Notes under the pieces: model-generated | Seen by the model: only the letters and a program-made list of their open reading frames with translations | What the model was told of the DNA's origin: nothing | Database searches by the model: none | Shown here: piece by piece, positions 49,921-57,624 of the stretch | How the letters are laid out: the number at the start of each line of letters is the position of its first letter | Position numbering within the stretch: the first letter of the stretch is position 1 | Translations under genes and position numbers: made by a program | Assembly: GCF_017876535.1 (NCBI RefSeq) | Contig: NZ_JAGIOF010000001.1 | Location: 3,472,001 to 3,536,000, forward strand | DNA from: Paeniglutamicibacter kerguelensis | GTDB lineage: Bacteria; Actinomycetota; Actinomycetes; Actinomycetales; Micrococcaceae | Length of the DNA: 64,000 bases | Direction of reading: 5' to 3'

Positions 49921-50736
49921 TCAGGACAGGACGTCCCTGCTGGCGAACCGGCCCCAGGCCAGCGCCCCGAACACCAGGATGTAGCCGCCCTGCAGCAAGG
50001 CGTTGTCGCCGAACGACGTCCACAGGATCGGTTCGCGCAACAGGTCCGCGAAGCCCAGCCAGTGGTGCGGGAAAAGCCACGGGTGCAGCCAGTCCAGCTG
50101 CGGGAGCTGGCCGAGGATCTGCGCGGTCACGGCAAGCACCGCGGTGGCGGCCATGGCGCCTACGGGCACGTCGGTCAACGTGGAAACAAACAGGCCGATG
50201 GCCGACAGGCCGAGCAGCGACAGCGCCGCGTAGGCGGCAATGAGCCCGAGCCGCAGCAGAGCGGCGGCCGGCGCAATCGTGTCGCCGGACAGCAGCGTCA
50301 CCGGGCCCACGGGGAATAGCATCCAGCCCACCAGCACCCCGCACAGGGCCACCATGAGCGCCGCGGCCAGGCAGAAGACCACCGCCGCCGCATACTTGAC
50401 CAGCAGCAGGCGCGGACGTGAAACGGGTGCGGTGAGCAGATAGCGCAGCGTCCCGGTGCCGGCCTCCCCGGCAATCGTGTCCCCCGCAACCACCGCAACC
50501 GTCAGCGGCAGGAACAACGGAATGCAGACCAGCAGGCCGGTGACGGCCACGAACAACCCGTTGCCCGCCACCCGGTCCAGGAAGGCGGGGCCGCGGCCGG
50601 ACGGCGGGCCGGAGGTGAGCCTGACGGCGACGGCGATCAGCACCGGAACCGCCCCCAGCGCCAGCAGCATCGCCCAGGTGCGGCGGCGTCTGAAGAGCAG
50701 TGCGAGTTCCGAGCGCATCAATCCGCTACTGTGCAA
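49921..50736 (-). CDS. ABC-2 type permease
   Basis: A 271-residue membrane protein with about six hydrophobic segments: FRRRRTWAMLLALGAVPVLIAVA at the start, then LTVAVVAGDTIAGEAGTGTLRYLLTAPVSRPRLLLVKY, the hallmark of ABC-2 permeases. A TTG start at 50736 is preceded by GGAGGGG and overlaps the ATPase stop by 11 bases; the ATG at 50718 is an alternative with a weaker site. It forms an exporter with the ATPase and lies downstream of a LolA/RseB-like secreted protein. Substrate unknown. Confidence 0.86.
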   Translation of the reverse strand: MHSSGLMRSELALLFRRRRTWAMLLALGAVPVLIAVAVRLTSGPPSGRGPAFLDRVAGNGLFVAVTGLLVCIPLFLPLTVAVVAGDTIAGEAGTGTLRYLLTAPVSRPRLLLVKYAAAVVFCLAAALMVALCGVLVGWMLFPVGPVTLLSGDTIAPAAALLRLGLIAAYAALSLLGLSAIGLFVSTLTDVPVGAMAATAVLAVTAQILGQLPQLDWLHPWLFPHHWLGFADLLREPILWTSFGDNALLQGGYILVFGALAWGRFASRDVLS

Positions 50737-51697
50737 GGTCGAACCCCTCCCCCGTCAACGCAACAAAACGTTCCTCGAGGCTGGCCGCTTCCACGGCGAA
50801 TCCGCGCACGCGCACGCCGGCCGCAACCAGCTCCTGCACGATCAGCTCGGCTTCCGGGGCCCCCGAATCCAATTTGGACCTCAACACCCGGTCTGCCCCG
50901 GACGCTGTTGGGTCCGGCAGCGCTTCGAGCCCCAGCCGGGCCAGCACTCCCAGGGCGAGCCCGGCATCCGGGGTGCGCAGCGTCAGCCGGCTTCTTCCGC
51001 CTGAGCGCAACTGCGCCAGCGTCCCCTGGGCCAGCAGGTTTCCGGTGCTCATCACCGCCACGTGGGTGCACATCTGCTCGATTTCGCTGAGCAGGTGGCT
51101 GGAGACGAAGACCGTCGTCCCCTCGCGTGCGAGCGAACCGATCAGATGCCGGACCTCGCGGGTTCCCTGCGGGTCAAGGCCGTTGGTCGGCTCGTCCAGC
51201 ACCAGCAATTCGCGCTCACGCAACAGCGCATTGGCGATTCCCAGCCGTTGTTTCATGCCCAGCGAATACGCGTGCACGGCCAGCTTGGCGGCCTTGCCCA
51301 GGCCGACCTTCTCCAGTGCCGCCTCCACGCGCATGGTCCGGGTCGCCGGGTCGGAGGTGGTGTCGGCGCAATCCATGCGCACGAGGTTGGCCCGCCCAGA
51401 CAGGAAGGGGTGGAAGGCCGGGCCCTCGACCAGGGCCCCGACCCGGGGAAGGACATGCGATGCGGCCGCGGGCATGGGCCGGGAGAGCAGGTTGATGCTT
51501 CCGCTGCTGGGCGCGGCCAAACCGAGCAGCATCCGGATGGTCGTGGTTTTTCCCGATCCGTTGGGACCCAGGAACCCGAAGACCGATCCGTGCGGCACCT
51601 CGAGGTCCAGGTCGTTGACGGCCCGGCGCTTGCCGAAGCTCTTGCCCAATCCGAACGTCTGGATGGCCAGTGCCCCATCGAGGGGCGGCGGGCTCAC
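50726..51697 (-). CDS. ABC exporter ATP-binding protein
   Basis: A 323-residue ABC ATPase of the CcmA/BcrA type. Walker A is FLGPNGSGKTTTIRMLLGLA, the signature SLGMKQRLGIANALL lacks the usual second Ser/Gly pair (YSLGMKQ, as in BcrA-like exporters), and Walker B is LLVLDEPTNGLDPQG. About 90 C-terminal residues form the accessory domain. It starts with GTG, overlapping the stop of the upstream secreted protein gene by four bases, so the three genes are one coupled unit. BcrA-type ATPases often serve peptide or drug export and resistance. Confidence 0.9.
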   Translation of the reverse strand: MSPPPLDGALAIQTFGLGKSFGKRRAVNDLDLEVPHGSVFGFLGPNGSGKTTTIRMLLGLAAPSSGSINLLSRPMPAAASHVLPRVGALVEGPAFHPFLSGRANLVRMDCADTTSDPATRTMRVEAALEKVGLGKAAKLAVHAYSLGMKQRLGIANALLRERELLVLDEPTNGLDPQGTREVRHLIGSLAREGTTVFVSSHLLSEIEQMCTHVAVMSTGNLLAQGTLAQLRSGGRSRLTLRTPDAGLALGVLARLGLEALPDPTASGADRVLRSKLDSGAPEAELIVQELVAAGVRVRGFAVEAASLEERFVALTGEGFDLAQ

Positions 51698-52902
51698 TGC
51701 TCGTCGGCCACGGCCTGCAGCCGGGCCTCGGGAACCGAACCGATGAGCACCTGCCCGTCATCGGTGACGAGTATGTTCAACAGCGAGCTGTGCAGCAGGT
51801 GGCCGCCGTCAACGGGGACGGCGAGTTGGTCCAGCATCTCGGAGTCCATCAGCCCGGCGGGCACTTCGTCCTCGGAAAGCACCACCACCGTTTCCCAGCC
51901 GGTTCCCTCTGTCTCCGGCTTGTTGCCGTGTTCGTGCATGTCGTGGTGCTTCATGCATTCGGACATGTCGTGTTCGCGGACCGTTGCGTCTTCCGGCGGG
52001 GTGAATTCGAACAGTGCGGCATCGGGGGTTTCCGGGGTGAAGGAGGTGAACTCCACCGAGATCGCCGGATCTTCCTGGTCTACCGCGTCAACGGTGATGC
52101 CCAGGGGAACTCCCGTCTCCGCATCGACGCCGATGCTCACGCCGGCAACTAGGGTATCTTCGGTGCGCGGGGTCAGTTCAAGGCTGTAGGCATCGCGGCC
52201 CGCTATTTGCACGTCCTCGTTGACCTCCACCATGGTGCTCGGGTCGATGTCGGCAAGGAACTTGTCGGCAACTTCGCCCGGCGTCATCGATTCCTCCTCG
52301 TCGCTGTTTCCCCAATGCCGCTTTGTGTCGTCATACAGTTCGGGCACCGCGGACCTGTCGACGGTGTTTGTCGCCGAGTCGTAGTGCCACAGCTCGGTGC
52401 CGTTGCGGATGAAGTCCTGTTCGTCCAGGCCGTCCATGACCTGCAACCTGAACTTGTCGGGCCGGTCCACATAGACGCGTGCCTCGTGGGTTCCGGACAC
52501 CATGGAGAGCATTTTCATCAGCTTGGCGTCGTCGGATTCCCCGGTATCGGACGGATCCGTGTCGTCGGTTGCCCCGGTGTCGTCGGTTGCCTCTGTTCCA
52601 TCGGACGGGTCCGTATCGTCGGTTGCCCCGGTGTCGTCGGACGGTCCTGTATCGGACGAGCCGAATTCACCGGTGTCGGGCAGCTGCGGGAGGCCCAGGT
52701 CGACCGTTGCCGTGAGGCTTCCGGAAAAGTCGGTGTCCTTGGAGTTCTCGATCATCAGCAGGATTTCCTGCGGCGACTTGGGATCCAGCTCCACCTGCTC
52801 ATTTGCTGAAGCCGTGGCCCCCAGTGCGGCCGCCGCGATGAATGCGGGCACCGCCACTGCGGGTATCCATTTTTTGACTGCAACGGGTTTCATGGCCATC
52901 AT
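51694..52902 (-). CDS. Secreted LolA/RseB-like protein with acidic repeat and His-rich segment
   Basis: A 402-residue exported protein. A signal peptide (KKWIPAVAVPAFIAAAALGATASA) is followed by a mature part that resembles LolA/RseB-like half-barrel lipoprotein carriers found in actinobacteria (EARVYVDRPDKFRLQVMDG, NGTELWHYDSATNTVDR, SLELTPR). Between residues about 80 and 122 lies a low-complexity Asp/Thr/Ser stretch encoded by a 40-base direct repeat. Near residue 330 the cluster EHDMSECMKHHDMHEHG could bind metal. Start chosen at the first of a run of three methionines; the exact one is uncertain. It is translationally coupled to the ABC ATPase gene and probably works with that exporter. 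Confidence 0.78.
   Translation of the reverse strand: MMAMKPVAVKKWIPAVAVPAFIAAAALGATASANEQVELDPKSPQEILLMIENSKDTDFSGSLTATVDLGLPQLPDTGEFGSSDTGPSDDTGATDDTDPSDGTEATDDTGATDDTDPSDTGESDDAKLMKMLSMVSGTHEARVYVDRPDKFRLQVMDGLDEQDFIRNGTELWHYDSATNTVDRSAVPELYDDTKRHWGNSDEEESMTPGEVADKFLADIDPSTMVEVNEDVQIAGRDAYSLELTPRTEDTLVAGVSIGVDAETGVPLGITVDAVDQEDPAISVEFTSFTPETPDAALFEFTPPEDATVREHDMSECMKHHDMHEHGNKPETEGTGWETVVVLSEDEVPAGLMDSEMLDQLAVPVDGGHLLHSSLLNILVTDDGQVLIGSVPEARLQAVADEQ
52547..52640. repeat. 40-base direct repeat in the acidic linker
   Basis: Copies at 52547-52586 and 52601-52640 (each beginning TCGGACGG) differ at two positions, with a 54-base period. They encode the DDTDPSD-type Asp/Thr segments of the LolA/RseB-like protein, so repeat number could vary in frame only in steps of 18 residues. 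Confidence 0.85.
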
Positions 52903-52961
52903 TCCCGACTCAGATACATAGGTATTTCCACGGTACGCCGCCGGACCGTCGATGGCGACGC

Positions 52962-53192
52962 CTAGGTCGGATTGCCTTCTTCCGGTTCGCAGGCTTCCCA
53001 GCGCAGCAAGTCCCCGGGCTGGCAGTCGAGCACCTCGCACAATGCCTCAAGGGTCGTGAAGCGCACGGCCTTCGCCCGCCCGTTCTTGAGAACGGCGAGG
53101 TTGGCGGGGGTGATCCCGATTCGGTCGGCAAGAGCGCCGACCGACATCTTGCGTTTGGCCAGCATGACGTCGATGTCGACGACAATCGGCAT
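52962..53192 (-). CDS. Small XRE-family regulator (YozG-like)
   Basis: A 76-residue protein consisting almost only of a Cro/CI helix-turn-helix (MLAKRKMSVGALADRIGITPANLAVLKNGRAKAVRFTTLEALCEVL). It resembles YozG-type proteins that are paired with DUF2975 membrane proteins, the case here. GAGGTGAT precedes the ATG, which overlaps the stop of the DUF2975 gene (TGATG). It probably represses the operon through the perfect 12-base-arm palindrome at 53696-53722, with the membrane protein modulating it. It lies 59 bases from the LolA/RseB-like gene, so that cluster may be co-transcribed. Confidence 0.88.
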   Translation of the reverse strand: MPIVVDIDVMLAKRKMSVGALADRIGITPANLAVLKNGRAKAVRFTTLEALCEVLDCQPGDLLRWEACEPEEGNPT

Positions 53193-53668
53193 CAGATCAC
53201 CTCGTTGAGCTCGGCGGCCATGCCCGATGCCTGGACCAACAGCTTTCGCATCACCAAAACGACCAATGCCATTCCGGCAACCAGCAGGCCGGTTCCGCCG
53301 ATGAGCAACACCATGCCCGGGGCCACCGCCTCGCCGGGTGCCAGCACGATGCCCAGCCCGAAGATCAGCAGCGCGGCGGCTGTGACCGCTCCGATCACCA
53401 CGTCCACGAAGCGGAAGGCGGCACGCGAAAAAACCGTGCCCCTGCGCACCATGGTCACCAGGCGCCACACGCAGACGATCACGACCTGAAGTGCCACGAT
53501 CCCCAGGACCGCGATGACAATGATTGGAATGCGCACGGCCTCGATGCCCGCGCCGAACTCCGTCAGGTCCACGGCCAGCAGCGGAACCATCACGACCTGA
53601 ACAAAGAGCGTCCCCGCAAGCGCCAGGGCAAGCACCGTGCGCAGCGCGTGGATTGTCATGTTTCCCAT
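53192..53668 (-). CDS. DUF2975 four-helix membrane protein
   Basis: A 158-residue protein with four hydrophobic segments (ALRTVLALALAGTLFVQVVMVPLLAVDL, VIAVLGIVALQVVIVCVWRLV, VIGAVTAAALLIFGLGIVLA, LIGGTGLLVAGMALVVLVM). It belongs to the DUF2975 (YoaS-like) family, encoded together with a small XRE protein in many bacteria. AGGAGATCCA precedes ATG 53668. It starts 28 bases downstream of the palindromic operator. A role as a membrane sensor or anti-repressor for the XRE protein is plausible but not shown. Confidence 0.85.
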   Translation of the reverse strand: MGNMTIHALRTVLALALAGTLFVQVVMVPLLAVDLTEFGAGIEAVRIPIIVIAVLGIVALQVVIVCVWRLVTMVRRGTVFSRAAFRFVDVVIGAVTAAALLIFGLGIVLAPGEAVAPGMVLLIGGTGLLVAGMALVVLVMRKLLVQASGMAAELNEVI

Positions 53669-53695
53669 TGGATCTCCTAGTGTCGAACAGCGATC

Positions 53696-53722
53696 AAAAC
53701 CTATCGTTAAACGATAGGTTTT
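53696..53722. promoter_or_regulatory. Candidate XRE operator
   Basis: Perfect inverted repeat AAAACCTATCGT (53696-53707), TAA, ACGATAGGTTTT (53711-53722), 28 bases upstream of the DUF2975 start. Its A/T-rich, long-armed form suits an autoregulated XRE site. Confidence 0.7.
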
Positions 53723-53784
53723 TCAAAGCGGGGGCCACAGAGACAAGAGGGGTGCGACCAAAATGTTCGACGGCGGCACAGACG

Positions 53785-53826
53785 CACCGTGGGCGGGAGT
53801 CGCATTCCCGACTCCCGCCCACGGTG
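53785..53826. terminator. Terminator after the ArsR-SRPBCC unit
   Basis: Perfect 18-base stem (CACCGTGGGCGGGAGTCG, 53785-53802, with 53809-53826), loop CATTCC, 20 bases beyond the minus-strand SRPBCC stop. Confidence 0.88.
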
Positions 53827-53846
53827 GTTCGTGCGTTTGACGGCTT

Positions 53847-54344
53847 CTAGGCATTGGCTTCGAGCGCCAGCAACCCGTCGATCTGGCCCATGGCCTCGCG
53901 CATGCCTTCCTCCATGCCCATCTTGAGCATTTCCTCAAGCTGCTCCAGGCTCTCGAACGAGCTTCTGGTGGTCATCCGGGTGGTCGCTCCGGTCCCCTCG
54001 AGTTTCACCACGCAATGGGTGGTGCCGAGGAATCCGCTGGGTTCCCCGTCCTCGCCGGCAAAGCCGTCGTCGAATTCAAGGGTGTTGGGCGCCTGAACCG
54101 CGGTGGTCTTCCACCATCCGCGGGCCTTTTCACCTTCCGGGCCGGTCATGTAGTAGCGGGATTCGCCGCCTTCGACGAAATCGTGCCGGACAAAGGTGGC
54201 GGGCCAGGTCGGCGGGCCCCACCAACGTTCAAGCTGGCGCGGGTCCTCCCAGACCTGCCAGACGCGCTCGACGTCGGCCGCGAATTCGGCGACGAAGGTG
54301 AGCGTGAGGTTTTCGGTGTCCTTATGTGTGCTGATGACGGTCAT
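53847..54344 (-). CDS. SRPBCC/AHSA1-domain protein
   Basis: A 165-residue START/SRPBCC-fold protein of the AHSA1 (activator of Hsp90 ATPase homologue) type. It shows the family opening TFVAEFAADVERVWQVWEDPRQLERWWGPPTWPATF and the pocket segments GEKARGWWKTTAV and TTRSSFESLEQLEEML. Such single-domain proteins bind small hydrophobic ligands, with roles mostly unknown. It overlaps the ArsR gene by four bases, the widespread ArsR-AHSA1 operon, and is followed by a strong terminator. Confidence 0.9.
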   Translation of the reverse strand: MTVISTHKDTENLTLTFVAEFAADVERVWQVWEDPRQLERWWGPPTWPATFVRHDFVEGGESRYYMTGPEGEKARGWWKTTAVQAPNTLEFDDGFAGEDGEPSGFLGTTHCVVKLEGTGATTRMTTRSSFESLEQLEEMLKMGMEEGMREAMGQIDGLLALEANA

Positions 54345-54691
54345 GATTCCGTTCCTTTGCGGGGTTCGAGGAGGATTTCTCCGATGCGGTTCGCGCGCTG
54401 CCGCCAGATGTCCTCATAGGCGTCGAGCAGTTGCGCCGCGCGGTGCAGCATCTCCGGGTTTCCGTGCACGATCTGCTCCCTTCCGCGCTTTTCCTTGGTG
54501 ATCAGCGAGGCCTTTTCCAGTACCGCGACGTGCTTTTGCACGGCCGCGAAACTCATCCGGTAGTGCTTCGCCAGTTCGGAGACCGACTGTTCCCGCCGCA
54601 TTGCCTGCTTGATGATGTCGCGCCGGGTCGCATCCGCCAGGGCCTGGAAGATGCGGTCGATCTCGAGTTCGCTCAGTTCATGTACAACCAT
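54341..54691 (-). CDS. ArsR-family regulator (SdpR-like)
   Basis: A 116-residue winged-helix protein: RIFQALADATRRDIIKQAMRREQSVSELAKHYRMSFAAVQKHVAVLEKASLIT. The metal-binding CxC of ArsR/SmtB sensors is absent, as usual in regulators paired with AHSA1 proteins. ATG 54691 lies within an 18-base palindrome that is probably its own operator; the ribosome site (GAGGT) is rather far upstream. The open frame extends to 54922, but that stretch lacks similarity. It controls the SRPBCC gene immediately downstream. Confidence 0.9.
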   Translation of the reverse strand: MVVHELSELEIDRIFQALADATRRDIIKQAMRREQSVSELAKHYRMSFAAVQKHVAVLEKASLITKEKRGREQIVHGNPEMLHRAAQLLDAYEDIWRQRANRIGEILLEPRKGTES

Positions 54692-54700
54692 TTGGTTGTA
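54683..54700. promoter_or_regulatory. ArsR operator overlapping the start codon
   Basis: Perfect palindrome TACAACCATTTGGTTGTA (8-base arms, 2-base centre). It includes the ArsR start codon at 54689-54691, so binding would block both transcription and the initiation region. Confidence 0.72.
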
Positions 54701-55015
54701 GGTTACCTCGCGAAGAAACCGCGCGCAAGGGGTTTTCCACACCCAATTCCACGGGCACGGATGCGCGCAAAAGACCGCCCCACCGAGGTGCCGGCCCTGG
54801 TCGAAAAACTTGCGGCGCCCGCCCCGTTCACCCTTGCCTGCGGTCGGTGCCGCCACATGGGCAGCCATGTCGCCCACGAGTTGCTTTGGGCCGTAACCGC
54901 CATCGCACCTGCGGCGATGCATTCATCCGCTATGGGTGATGTTGCGGCTGGTTCTCAACCGTAGCTTGGTCATTGGCGCGGTACTGCGCCGGTGGGCCTT
55001 TCTTTTGGAGGCACG
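54701..55015. other. Intergenic region upstream of the MFS-guaD operon
   Basis: 315 bases with no credible gene. It should contain the divergent promoters of arsR and the first MFS gene. A short hairpin GGCGC-N6-GCGCC lies at 54975-54990. No purine-riboswitch-like structure was recognised. Confidence 0.5.
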
Positions 55016-56287
55016 ATGGCTGGAGTGCGGTCTTCCGCGACGGTGAAACTTGGCGGTGCGCAGGCGTGGCTGGTGTGGGTGCTGGCGACTTCCTTCGTGG
55101 TGTGGTTGTTTGCCATCCAGACGGGGTACGCCGTGGTCTCGCCCGAGATCCAAGCCACCGCCGGGCTGTCGATCGTGCAGGTCGGGTTGGCGGCGTCGAT
55201 CTATACGTGGGTGTTCGCGATCGTGCAGTTCTTTTCCGGCGCCCTCCTTGATCGTTTCGGCAGCCGGCCGCTGCTGGCTTGTGCGGTGGGGTTGGTGACG
55301 ATCGGCGCGTTCCTCTACGCCTCCACCACCACGTTTGCCACCCTTGCTACCGCCCAATGCGTGCTCGCCATCGGTGCGTCGTTCGGGTTCGTGGGTGCGG
55401 GTTACATCGGCGGCACCTGGTTCCCGGCAGCCCGCTACGGCCTCATGTTCGGCCTGGTGCAGGCGTTCGCTTCCCTTGGTTCCGCCGTCGGGCAGCCACT
55501 GATCCTCGCCGCACTCAACGCGCTCGACTGGCAGCAACTCCTTCTCGCTTTCGCGACCTTCGGGGTGCTGCTCACTGCCCTGTTCATCGTGTTCGTGCGG
55601 GACGCCGCCCCACACCGGCCGGGGCAGACCGGCGGGCACGTTGTCGGCGACATACTTGGCGAACTCGGCCGCTGCTTCTCGAACACACGGGTGGTGCTTG
55701 CCGCGGTGATCGCCGGGGCGTCGTTCGGGACCATGCTCGCCGTCGGGACTCTGTGGGGTCCGCGACTCATGCAAGCGCGTGGCCTGGATGCCGCCTTCGC
55801 GACGGTGCTGACGGCGATCGCGTGGCTCGGCCTCGCGGTCGGGGCGCCGCTGGTGAACATCGTTTCGAACCGGTGGCACAGCCGCAAATGGCCTGCCATT
55901 GTCGCGCTGGCCCTGCAGGGCGCTGCGATCACCCTGGTGATCTACCTGCCCAGCGCCGGCAACGGCGCGGCGATCGGCCTGATGTTCGCCGTCGGGTTGT
56001 TCTCCGGCGTGCAGATGCTCGGATTCACCATCGCCGGCGAGTCCGTCACCAGCGGCCTGATCGGCAGTGCCTCCGCCATCGTCAACGGGGTCTGTTTCAT
56101 TGTTGGAGGACTCCTCATCTCGATCCCGAGCGCGCTGCTCCCGGAGGTTCCGGACCTCGGCGCGTACCAGGCGGTGCTGTGGTTGATGCCCGTTGTCATC
56201 CTGTGCGGTGTCCTCGGCGCCGCCGCACTTCGCGAACCACGCCTTCCACTGTCGCCGCAACCAGAAGGGTCACCCTCACATGCATGA
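55016..56287 (+). CDS. MFS transporter, first paralogue flanking guanine deaminase
   Basis: A 423-residue twelve-helix MFS carrier. WLVWVLATSFVVWLFAIQTGYAVVSPEIQ forms helix 1, SIYTWVFAIVQFFSGALLDRFGSRPL precedes the loop after helix 2, and SFGFVGAGYIGGTWF lies in helix 4. TTGGAGG precedes ATG 55016. It is very similar along its whole length to the carrier at 57625, and the two flank guaD, so they probably carry guanine-pathway purines or their analogues. guaD starts eight bases before its stop. Confidence 0.88.
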   Translation: MAGVRSSATVKLGGAQAWLVWVLATSFVVWLFAIQTGYAVVSPEIQATAGLSIVQVGLAASIYTWVFAIVQFFSGALLDRFGSRPLLACAVGLVTIGAFLYASTTTFATLATAQCVLAIGASFGFVGAGYIGGTWFPAARYGLMFGLVQAFASLGSAVGQPLILAALNALDWQQLLLAFATFGVLLTALFIVFVRDAAPHRPGQTGGHVVGDILGELGRCFSNTRVVLAAVIAGASFGTMLAVGTLWGPRLMQARGLDAAFATVLTAIAWLGLAVGAPLVNIVSNRWHSRKWPAIVALALQGAAITLVIYLPSAGNGAAIGLMFAVGLFSGVQMLGFTIAGESVTSGLIGSASAIVNGVCFIVGGLLISIPSALLPEVPDLGAYQAVLWLMPVVILCGVLGAAALREPRLPLSPQPEGSPSHA

Positions 56288-57596
56288 ACCGAACCGGGCC
56301 ATCCGCGGCCACATCGTCACCCTCACCGGCGACCCCTTTGTCGCCGCAGAGGACGAGGTGCTGGTCGAACACACCGACGGGCTTATCCTCATCGAGAACG
56401 GAACCATCGCCGCCGTCGGCCCCTATGCCGATCTCGCTGCGTCCGTGCCGGACGGGGTGCCGGTCGACCACTACCCGCACGCAATCATCAGCGCCGGGTT
56501 CGTCGACACCCACATCCACTACGTGCAGACGGGCATCATCGCCGCTTTCGGAGCGCAACTGATCGACTGGTTGAACGAATACACGTTTGTCGAGGAGCAG
56601 CGGTTCGCCGACAAGGTCCACGCGTCGATGGTCGCGAAGATCTTCTTCGACCAGCTGCTCGCCAACGGCACCACCACCGCCCTGACATTCTGCGCCGTGT
56701 ACCCCGACTCGGTCGATGCCTTCTTTGAGGAGGCCACCCGCCGGAACATGTTGATGGCAGGCGGCAAGGTGATGATGGACCGCAACGCCCCGTCCGGGCT
56801 CCTCGACACCGCCCAGACCGGTTACGACGACTCCAAGGCGCTGATCGAACGCTGGCACGGCACCGGCCGCAACCTCTACGCGGTCACCCCCCGGTTCGCG
56901 CCGACCAGCACCGAAGCCGAACTCGAGGCCGCTGCCGCGCTCCGGCGCGAGCACCCCGGCGTGCTGATGCACACGCACGTGTCGGAGAACCTCGGCGAAA
57001 TCGCCTGGGTGAAATCGCTGTTCCCCGACCGGGCCGGCTACCTCGACGTCTACGACCATGCCGGGCTGCTCGGCCCCGGCGCCGTGCTAGCCCACGGCGT
57101 GCACCTCACCGCCGCGGAGCGCATGCGCTGCGTGGAGACCGGCACCGCCGTGTCGCACTGCCCGACCTCGAACCTGTTCCTGGGCAGCGGCCTGTTCCAC
57201 ATCCACCAGGCCAAGAACCCGAAATCCAACCTGACCGTAGGGCTCGGCACCGATATCGGGGCCGGCACGAGTTTCTCGCTGCTGGCCACCATGAACGAGG
57301 CCTACAAGGTGGCTCAGCTCACCCAATACCCGCTGGATGCGATCAAGATGTTCTACCTCGCCACCCTTGGCGGGGCGCAGGCGCTCGGCGTCCAGGACCG
57401 CATCGGGTCGATCGAGGTCGGCAAGGCCGCAGACTTGGTCGTGCTGGATACCCGGGCCACCGACCTGCTCGCATTTCGCAGCAGCCAGGTCGATTCGCTC
57501 GAAGAACAGCTCTTCGTCCTCTCCGTCATGGGAGACGACCGCACCGTCCAGGCCACCTACATCGCCGGCGAAATCGCACACACGCGCGACCGCTGA
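56280..57596 (+). CDS. guaD: Guanine deaminase
   Basis: A 438-residue amidohydrolase that converts guanine to xanthine and ammonia in the cytoplasm. Metal ligands are visible in GFVDTHIHYVQTGI, then MHTHVSENLGEIAWVKSLFP, HGVHLTAAE and LGTDIGAGTSFSLLATMNEAYK; SHCPTSNLFLGSGLF is characteristic of guanine deaminases. ATG 56280 is chosen from the conserved N-terminus (HIVTLTGDPF) and AGAAGGG upstream; it overlaps the preceding MFS gene. The operon supplies purine carriers on both sides. The downstream PucG-like aminotransferase at 62073 would serve a later purine-ring step. Confidence 0.93.
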   Translation: MHEPNRAIRGHIVTLTGDPFVAAEDEVLVEHTDGLILIENGTIAAVGPYADLAASVPDGVPVDHYPHAIISAGFVDTHIHYVQTGIIAAFGAQLIDWLNEYTFVEEQRFADKVHASMVAKIFFDQLLANGTTTALTFCAVYPDSVDAFFEEATRRNMLMAGGKVMMDRNAPSGLLDTAQTGYDDSKALIERWHGTGRNLYAVTPRFAPTSTEAELEAAAALRREHPGVLMHTHVSENLGEIAWVKSLFPDRAGYLDVYDHAGLLGPGAVLAHGVHLTAAERMRCVETGTAVSHCPTSNLFLGSGLFHIHQAKNPKSNLTVGLGTDIGAGTSFSLLATMNEAYKVAQLTQYPLDAIKMFYLATLGGAQALGVQDRIGSIEVGKAADLVVLDTRATDLLAFRSSQVDSLEEQLFVLSVMGDDRTVQATYIAGEIAHTRDR

Positions 57597-57624
57597 ACAG
57601 AAGCACCAAGATCGGGAGGGAATC

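Noticed and set aside
54701..55015. Purine riboswitch upstream of the MFS-guaD operon
   Set aside because: No three-way junction or loop-loop pattern was found, and only a short 5-base hairpin is present.
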